This document shows, piece by piece, positions 5,000-9,458 of a DNA stretch of 9,458 bases. The stretch comes from JAFGSZ01 sp964492185 (GTDB lineage Bacteria; Bacteroidota; Bacteroidia; Bacteroidales; UBA10428): the NCBI GenBank assembly GCA_964492185.1, contig CAZBJH010000126.1, forward strand, positions 1-9,458, in the 5' to 3' direction. Position 1 is the stretch's first letter; every line of letters starts with the position of its first letter. Both the position numbers and the translations under genes were made by a program. The notes under the pieces were generated by a model. That model did not search any database. It was given only the letters and a program-made list of their open reading frames with translations, and was not told the origin of the DNA.

Positions 5000-5524
5000 A
5001 TGAGGGGTTTGAAAACAGAGGACCGGTTATCAGTTGATTTTTTTCAGCGTGATGTGCTTGAGGTAGCTCCTGCATTGCTGGGTAAGCAGATAAATCTGGT
5101 ATGCAGTGATAATAGTATCCGGAAATTTACGATTAATGAAGTTGAGGCATACCGTGGTGAAGAAGACCTGGCATGTCATGCCAGCAAAGGGTGTACAGAC
5201 CGCACAAAGGTTATGTACCGGCGGGGGGGATGCCTGTATATTTACCTTATTTATGGTTTGTACCGGATGATTAATATTGTTACGGGTCCGGAAGGGCATC
5301 CCCAGGCTGTATTGATACGCGGACTGGAGGAGGTGAGTGGCCCGGGCAGGGTTAGCCGTCTTCTGGGGATCACAAAGGATTACAATGGTGAGGAACTGAC
5401 TCTTTCATCACGTATATGGATTACGAACGGGCCTGATGATGTTAATTATTTAACCGCAACAAGGGTTGGTGTTGAATATGCCGGAGAGATCTGGAAAAAC
5501 AAACTTTGGCGGTTCTATTATTAA
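5000..5524 (+). CDS. mpg: 3-methyladenine DNA glycosylase (AAG/MPG family)
   Basis: This enzyme starts base-excision repair by cutting the glycosidic bond of alkylated purines such as 3-methyladenine, and in some members hypoxanthine. The 174-residue product carries DFFQRDVLEVAPALLGK at its N-terminus and NEVEAYRG (46-53), where Glu49 corresponds to the catalytic glutamate and Tyr51 to the base-stacking tyrosine of human AAG. It continues with CHASKG (His60), YIYLIYGLYRMINIVTG, VLIRGLEE and GPGRVSRLLGI, then ends KLWRFYY. The ATG at 5000 is preferred; a TTG at 4964 is in frame but lies upstream of the predicted promoter element. At 174 residues it is a little shorter than the usual 190-210, with all core motifs kept. 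It appears to be transcribed alone. Confidence 0.94.
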   Translation: MRGLKTEDRLSVDFFQRDVLEVAPALLGKQINLVCSDNSIRKFTINEVEAYRGEEDLACHASKGCTDRTKVMYRRGGCLYIYLIYGLYRMINIVTGPEGHPQAVLIRGLEEVSGPGRVSRLLGITKDYNGEELTLSSRIWITNGPDDVNYLTATRVGVEYAGEIWKNKLWRFYY

Positions 5525-5575
5525 AAACTGTTAATTTTGAAATCATTTTTTTGTATTCCGCGAAAATTCTCGTTA

Positions 5576-5607
5576 TTTGTTTACCGGTATATATGCAATA
5601 TATTTTG
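5576..5607 (+). promoter_or_regulatory. Likely promoter of the DUF2723-deacetylase pair
   Basis: TTTG (5576-5579) is followed after 19 bases by TATATTTTG (5599-5607), which fits TAnnTTTG with one extra base between the two halves. Spacing and order suit the Bacteroidota housekeeping promoter. Initiation near 5614 gives a leader of about 20 bases before the ATG at 5634. Confidence 0.45.
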
Positions 5608-5633
5608 AATGAATTTAACACAATGTGGTAAAA

Positions 5634-8600
5634 ATGAAAAAATACAGGTCACTTAATATTATTTTTGGCTGGTTTGTCTTCTTAATTTCGGCGATTGTCT
5701 ATTTAAGTACTATTGAACCTACGGCAAGTTTTTGGGATTGTGGTGAGTTTATTGCATCCGCGTGGAAGCTTGAAGTGGGTCACCCGCCGGGAGCACCTGT
5801 TTTTATGCTTATGGCAAGGTTTTTTACGCTTTTTGCCGGTAGTGATGCTACACAGGCAGCCAAAACGGTAAATGCAATGTCAGGCCTTGCCAGCGCTTTT
5901 ACCATACTATTTCTCTTCTGGACTATTACCCACCTGGTAAAAAGAATGCTCATCCATACAGATGAAGAGCTGACAAAGGGCAATGTAATACTTATTCTTG
6001 GAAGTGGCCTGATCGGGGCCCTTGTTTACACATTTTCCGATACATTCTGGTTTTCGGCGGTTGAGGGAGAGGTGTATGCCAGTTCTTCCCTGTTCACAGC
6101 CATTGTTTTCTGGGCCATATTGAAATGGGAGAATATCGCAGATACGAAGTACGCCAATCGATGGCTTATTTTAATTGCCTATCTGATGGGATTGTCCATT
6201 GGCATTCATCTCTTAAACCTGCTTGCAATTCCAGCCATTGTACTGGTATATTATTTCAGGAAGTACCGTACCACACGACGTGGTGTCATTACCGCTTTGC
6301 TGGTTGCCGGAGTCATCCTTGGGGGTATAATGTATGTGATCATACCGGGAGTTCTTAAGCTGGCGCAGTTATCAGAGATATTGTTTGTTAACAGTTTCGG
6401 TCTTCCATACCATTCCGGGATAATTTTTTATACCGTGCTTATTGTGGCATCACTAGTATGGGGGATATATAAAACCCACAAAAACAAAAATGTAATTGGG
6501 CATACCGTATTAACCGGTTTAACGGTTATCCTTATCGGGTATTCTTCCTATGCCTTGATAGTTATCCGGTCGAATGTTAATCCTCCGATGGACCAGAATA
6601 ATCCGGAGAATGTCTTTACTTTGCTGTCATATCTGAACCGGGAACAATATGGCGACCGTCCGCTGCTCCACGGACAGCATTTTAACGCGCCCATTGACGG
6701 CACCAAAGAGGGAAAACCCGTATATAAAGCTGTGGATGGAAGATATGAAATTACATACCGCAGGCCAAAATATTTGTATGATCCTGAGTATAAAACCCTG
6801 CTCCCCAGGATGTACAGTTCCGACCCGCAACATGTGGATTCTTATATGGAGTGGGCCCGGATAGATGAGAAGGAGCTTTTTCAACCGAGGCGTGACGAAC
6901 AGGGAAACATTGTTCGCGACAATCAGGGGAATATTGTTTATGACCGCTCCAATCCCAAACGCAGTCCCAGCTTTATAGAGAACATGCGTTTTTTCTTTCG
7001 TTACCAGTTCAACCATATGTACTGGAGGTATTTCATGTGGAATTTCGCCGGAAGGCAGAACGATATTCAGTCACACAGCAAGGCCGAGATCACCAAAGGA
7101 AACTGGCTGAGCGGGGTGGATTTTATTGATAGTGCAAAACTTGGTAATCAGGAAAACCTTCCCCGGTGGCTGAAGGAAAATTGGGCAAGAAACAGGTATT
7201 ATATGTTGCCTCTTTTGCTAGGCCTTCTGGGTTTTTTCGTTCAATACAGGAAAGACAATAAAAATTTCTGGGTGGTGATGGCCCTGTTTTTCTTCACCGG
7301 ACTTGCCATCGTGATCTATCTTAATCAGTATCCACATCAGCCCAGGGAGAGGGATTATGCCTATGCCGGGTCATTCTATGCTTTTGCTATATGGATAGGT
7401 ATGGGCGTGGTAGCTCTCTTTAAAGCTGCGCGGGAAATTACATGGACCCTGGTCAGGAAGAAAGGATTTATTGTAGCGGCAGGTATCGCGGTAATAATTT
7501 TACTGGAAATGGCAATCTCCGAATCATTGACACTTTCCCTTTCACTTATCTACATGGGTGTATTAACCTTGTTGCTGATAGGGATAATGAAGCTTGCAGG
7601 GGGAGTAATCAGGAACGATGCGGTGCTGGCCTCGCTGATCCTGCTATTATGTTTGCCTGTCCCTTTGATCATGGGAGCTGAAAACTGGGACGACCATGAT
7701 CGTTCAGGCCGTTATGTAGCGCGTGATATGGCATATAATTATCTTAATTCATGTGCTCCGGATGCCATATTATTTACCAACGGTGACAATGATACATTTC
7801 CTTTATGGTATGCACAGGAAGTGGAAGAAATCCGGACGGATGTAAGGGTAGTGAACCTCAGTTACCTGGGGGCTGCCTGGTATATCGAACAGATGGAACG
7901 CGAAGCCTATGAATCCGATCCCCTGCCAATGACAATGACAAAGAATGAATATCAGCATGGCAAACGCGATATCGTATATCTTGTAGACAGGATAAGTGAG
8001 CATACCAACCTGAAACAGGCGATCGACTTTTTGGCCGATGATGACCCGCGAACAAAACAATTACCCAATGTACCCGAGAGGGTTGATTATATTCCCTCGC
8101 GCAGGTTCAAAATACCCGTCGATTCCGCGAAGGTGATCAGAAACAAGACTGTACGTGAAGAATATGCAGATCAGCTGGTGGATGAAGTACGGTTTACAAT
8201 TAACAACAGATATATTACCAAAAACCATATGATGGTGCTGGATATGCTGGCTACCAACGACTGGGAACGGCCGGTTTGTTATGCGGTTACTGTTTCCAGT
8301 GAAAACTACCTGAATCTGGGTGAATATTTTCAGACACATGGCCTGGCATACCGGATAGTGCCCGTTAAACATAATCGCCGGGACTATAATCAGGGGGGCA
8401 TTGATCCGGAGATCATGTTTGAGAATATGGTAAACAAATTCAAATGGGGTGGCATTACAGATCCTGATGTATATCTTGACGAGAATATATTACGGATGTT
8501 GTCAAATATCAGAAATAATTTTGCAAGGCTGGCTGAGGCCCTGATAGCGAAAAACAAGGTTGATTCTGCCATTATGGCTCTTGACAGGTGTATTGAGCTT

Positions 8601-8912
8601 ATGCCTGATGACCGGGTTCCCTATAATATCTTCATGCTCCCGGTAATTCAGAATTATTATTCAGCAGGTGAAATTGAAAAGGCAAATGAGATTGCAAATA
8701 TCCTTAAACAAAATACTTATGAAAATCTGGATTATTATGTAAGCCTTGAGGAAAAATTCACGAACCTTTTGGATTATGAAAAAAGACTTGCCCTGCATGT
8801 ATTGAACGAGCTGGTGAAATATTCGAACCGCCACGGGCAGTCCGATATCAGTAAAGAGATACAGGAAAAAATGCAGGAATACATGGTATTATTAAACTTC
8901 GCAGGGCGATAG
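5634..8912 (+). CDS. DUF2723 multi-pass membrane protein, putative protein O-mannosyltransferase-like
   Basis: The 1,092-residue protein belongs to the DUF2723 family, which includes human TMEM260, reported as a protein O-mannosyltransferase. The N-terminus has a membrane segment (about 9-25) followed by SFWDCGEF (32-39) and GHPPGAP (49-55), the family signature. Asp35 and Glu38 fall where GT-C glycosyltransferases keep acidic catalytic residues, but that role is inferred. Further membrane segments lie near 84-100, 118-134, 150-163, 178-206, 218-238, 261-278, 291-311, 523-537, 545-563, 577-597, 611-655 and 664-680. A large soluble loop spans about 315-520, and a soluble C-terminal part from 681 contains NWDDHDRSGRY and FTNGDNDTFP, ending in TPR-like helices (960-1060). 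ATG 5634 is preferred over GTG 5625. Sugar donor and targets are unknown; the deacetylase gene starts one base after it. Confidence 0.88.
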   Translation: MKKYRSLNIIFGWFVFLISAIVYLSTIEPTASFWDCGEFIASAWKLEVGHPPGAPVFMLMARFFTLFAGSDATQAAKTVNAMSGLASAFTILFLFWTITHLVKRMLIHTDEELTKGNVILILGSGLIGALVYTFSDTFWFSAVEGEVYASSSLFTAIVFWAILKWENIADTKYANRWLILIAYLMGLSIGIHLLNLLAIPAIVLVYYFRKYRTTRRGVITALLVAGVILGGIMYVIIPGVLKLAQLSEILFVNSFGLPYHSGIIFYTVLIVASLVWGIYKTHKNKNVIGHTVLTGLTVILIGYSSYALIVIRSNVNPPMDQNNPENVFTLLSYLNREQYGDRPLLHGQHFNAPIDGTKEGKPVYKAVDGRYEITYRRPKYLYDPEYKTLLPRMYSSDPQHVDSYMEWARIDEKELFQPRRDEQGNIVRDNQGNIVYDRSNPKRSPSFIENMRFFFRYQFNHMYWRYFMWNFAGRQNDIQSHSKAEITKGNWLSGVDFIDSAKLGNQENLPRWLKENWARNRYYMLPLLLGLLGFFVQYRKDNKNFWVVMALFFFTGLAIVIYLNQYPHQPRERDYAYAGSFYAFAIWIGMGVVALFKAAREITWTLVRKKGFIVAAGIAVIILLEMAISESLTLSLSLIYMGVLTLLLIGIMKLAGGVIRNDAVLASLILLLCLPVPLIMGAENWDDHDRSGRYVARDMAYNYLNSCAPDAILFTNGDNDTFPLWYAQEVEEIRTDVRVVNLSYLGAAWYIEQMEREAYESDPLPMTMTKNEYQHGKRDIVYLVDRISEHTNLKQAIDFLADDDPRTKQLPNVPERVDYIPSRRFKIPVDSAKVIRNKTVREEYADQLVDEVRFTINNRYITKNHMMVLDMLATNDWERPVCYAVTVSSENYLNLGEYFQTHGLAYRIVPVKHNRRDYNQGGIDPEIMFENMVNKFKWGGITDPDVYLDENILRMLSNIRNNFARLAEALIAKNKVDSAIMALDRCIELMPDDRVPYNIFMLPVIQNYYSAGEIEKANEIANILKQNTYENLDYYVSLEEKFTNLLDYEKRLALHVLNELVKYSNRHGQSDISKEIQEKMQEYMVLLNFAGR
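6894..6941 (+). repeat. Eight-residue internal duplication in the DUF2723 protein
   Basis: Residues 421-436 read DEQGNIVRDNQGNIVY, two adjacent 8-residue units differing at two positions. They lie in the large soluble loop. The DNA copies have diverged at several silent positions, so the duplication is not recent. Confidence 0.7.
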
Positions 8913-8913
8913 A

Positions 8914-9458
8914 ATGGTAGCTGTAAGGATACCGGTAATTGTAAAAAAGCTTTATTACAGCCTGATCTGGGATATCCGGGACGGTTCGCGGACTGTTTAC
9001 CTTACATTTGATGACGGTCCTACACCTGATATTACACCCAGGGTACTGGGTCTTTTAAAGGAATATGATGCTAAGGCTACCTTTTTCTGCATCGGAAGGA
9101 ATGTAGAACATTATCCCGGCCTTTACCGGATGATACTTGACAACGGACATACGGTCGGGAACCATACCTACAGCCACCTTGCCGGATGGAAAACCAGGAA
9201 CACCGAATATTATCAGGATATCGAGCTTGCCGGATGCATGGTCAATTCCACTTTGTTCAGGCCTCCTTACGGCCGGATCAAACGTTCCCAGCTCAAACAT
9301 TTGGTGAACAAATACAAAATCATCATGTGGGATGTAATGAGTTATGATTTTGACAGGAACATCACTAAGCAACAATGCCTGCAAAATGTTGTTAACCATA
9401 CCCGCCCCGGATCCATCGTCGTTTTTCACGATTCGGTAAAAGCCGGGGAGAGGATGTT
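8914..9458 (+). CDS. Polysaccharide deacetylase, NodB domain (partial, cut by right edge)
   Basis: The frame is open from the ATG at 8914 through the window end, giving 181 residues. It is a carbohydrate esterase family 4 protein, whose members remove N- or O-acetyl groups from glycans such as peptidoglycan or chitin oligomers using a divalent metal. Motifs in order are TFDDGP (31-36; first Asp the base, second a metal ligand), NHTYSH (83-88; His84 and His88 metal ligands), RPPYG (116-120), WDVMSYDFD (139-147) and VVFHDS (169-174; His172 the catalytic acid). All expected catalytic residues are present. No signal peptide or membrane segment is visible at the N-terminus. By family length, only about 20-30 residues should be missing. 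It begins one base after the DUF2723 stop, so the two are probably co-transcribed and translationally coupled. The substrate cannot be told from sequence. Confidence 0.92.
   Translation, partial: MVAVRIPVIVKKLYYSLIWDIRDGSRTVYLTFDDGPTPDITPRVLGLLKEYDAKATFFCIGRNVEHYPGLYRMILDNGHTVGNHTYSHLAGWKTRNTEYYQDIELAGCMVNSTLFRPPYGRIKRSQLKHLVNKYKIIMWDVMSYDFDRNITKQQCLQNVVNHTRPGSIVVFHDSVKAGERM

Noticed and set aside
9055..9429. Minus-strand open frame of 124 codons near the right edge
   Set aside because: It is antisense to the deacetylase, whose catalytic motifs all lie in the plus-strand frame.
1..9458. A new defence, mobile or biosynthetic system
   Set aside because: All sizeable genes fall into known families; no transposase, integrase, toxin-antitoxin pair, tRNA-linked island or unexplained gene cluster is visible.

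Overview
The window looks like chromosomal DNA from a member of the Bacteroidota, most likely Bacteroidales or a close relative. Three things point there: the gene order rplM-rpsI-rpsB-tsf followed by pyrH-frr; promoter-like sites of the form TAnnTTTG with almost no Shine-Dalgarno sequences; and a DUF2723 membrane protein of about 1,090 residues next to a NodB-type deacetylase. This assignment is from memory of gene families, not from a database search.

Layout. The left edge (1-246) has no gene and holds a hairpin and part of a dispersed repeat. From about 4640 down to 247, everything is read from the minus strand. A translation cluster (rplM, rpsI, rpsB, tsf; L13, S9, S2 and EF-Ts) starts from a good promoter near 4641-4670 and ends at a clear intrinsic terminator (1680-1701). 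It is followed by pyrH (UMP kinase) and frr (ribosome recycling factor). A palindromic element of about 120 bp (3594-3713) lies inside the ribosomal cluster between rpsI and rpsB. A 33-base part of it recurs in inverted orientation at 73-105.

The divergent intergenic region (4578-4999) separates the minus-strand cluster from plus-strand genes. It carries three kinds of low-complexity sequence: an 8-base tandem repeat, a C/G-rich hairpin and a 7-base tandem repeat. The plus-strand genes are a 3-methyladenine DNA glycosylase (4.99-5.52 kb), the DUF2723 multi-pass membrane protein (5.63-8.91 kb) and, one base downstream, a polysaccharide deacetylase cut off by the right edge.

How the genes work together. 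The minus-strand genes serve translation: ribosome subunits, elongation factor recycling and post-termination recycling, plus UMP for nucleotide supply. The glycosylase is a stand-alone base-excision repair gene. The DUF2723 protein and the deacetylase look co-transcribed and may share a cell-envelope glycan or glycoprotein role; this is inference. I found no CRISPR array, prophage, transposase, defence island or convincing new multi-gene system. The points most worth a second look are the palindromic element inside an essential ribosomal operon, the long charged tail on S2, and the repeat-rich intergenic region.
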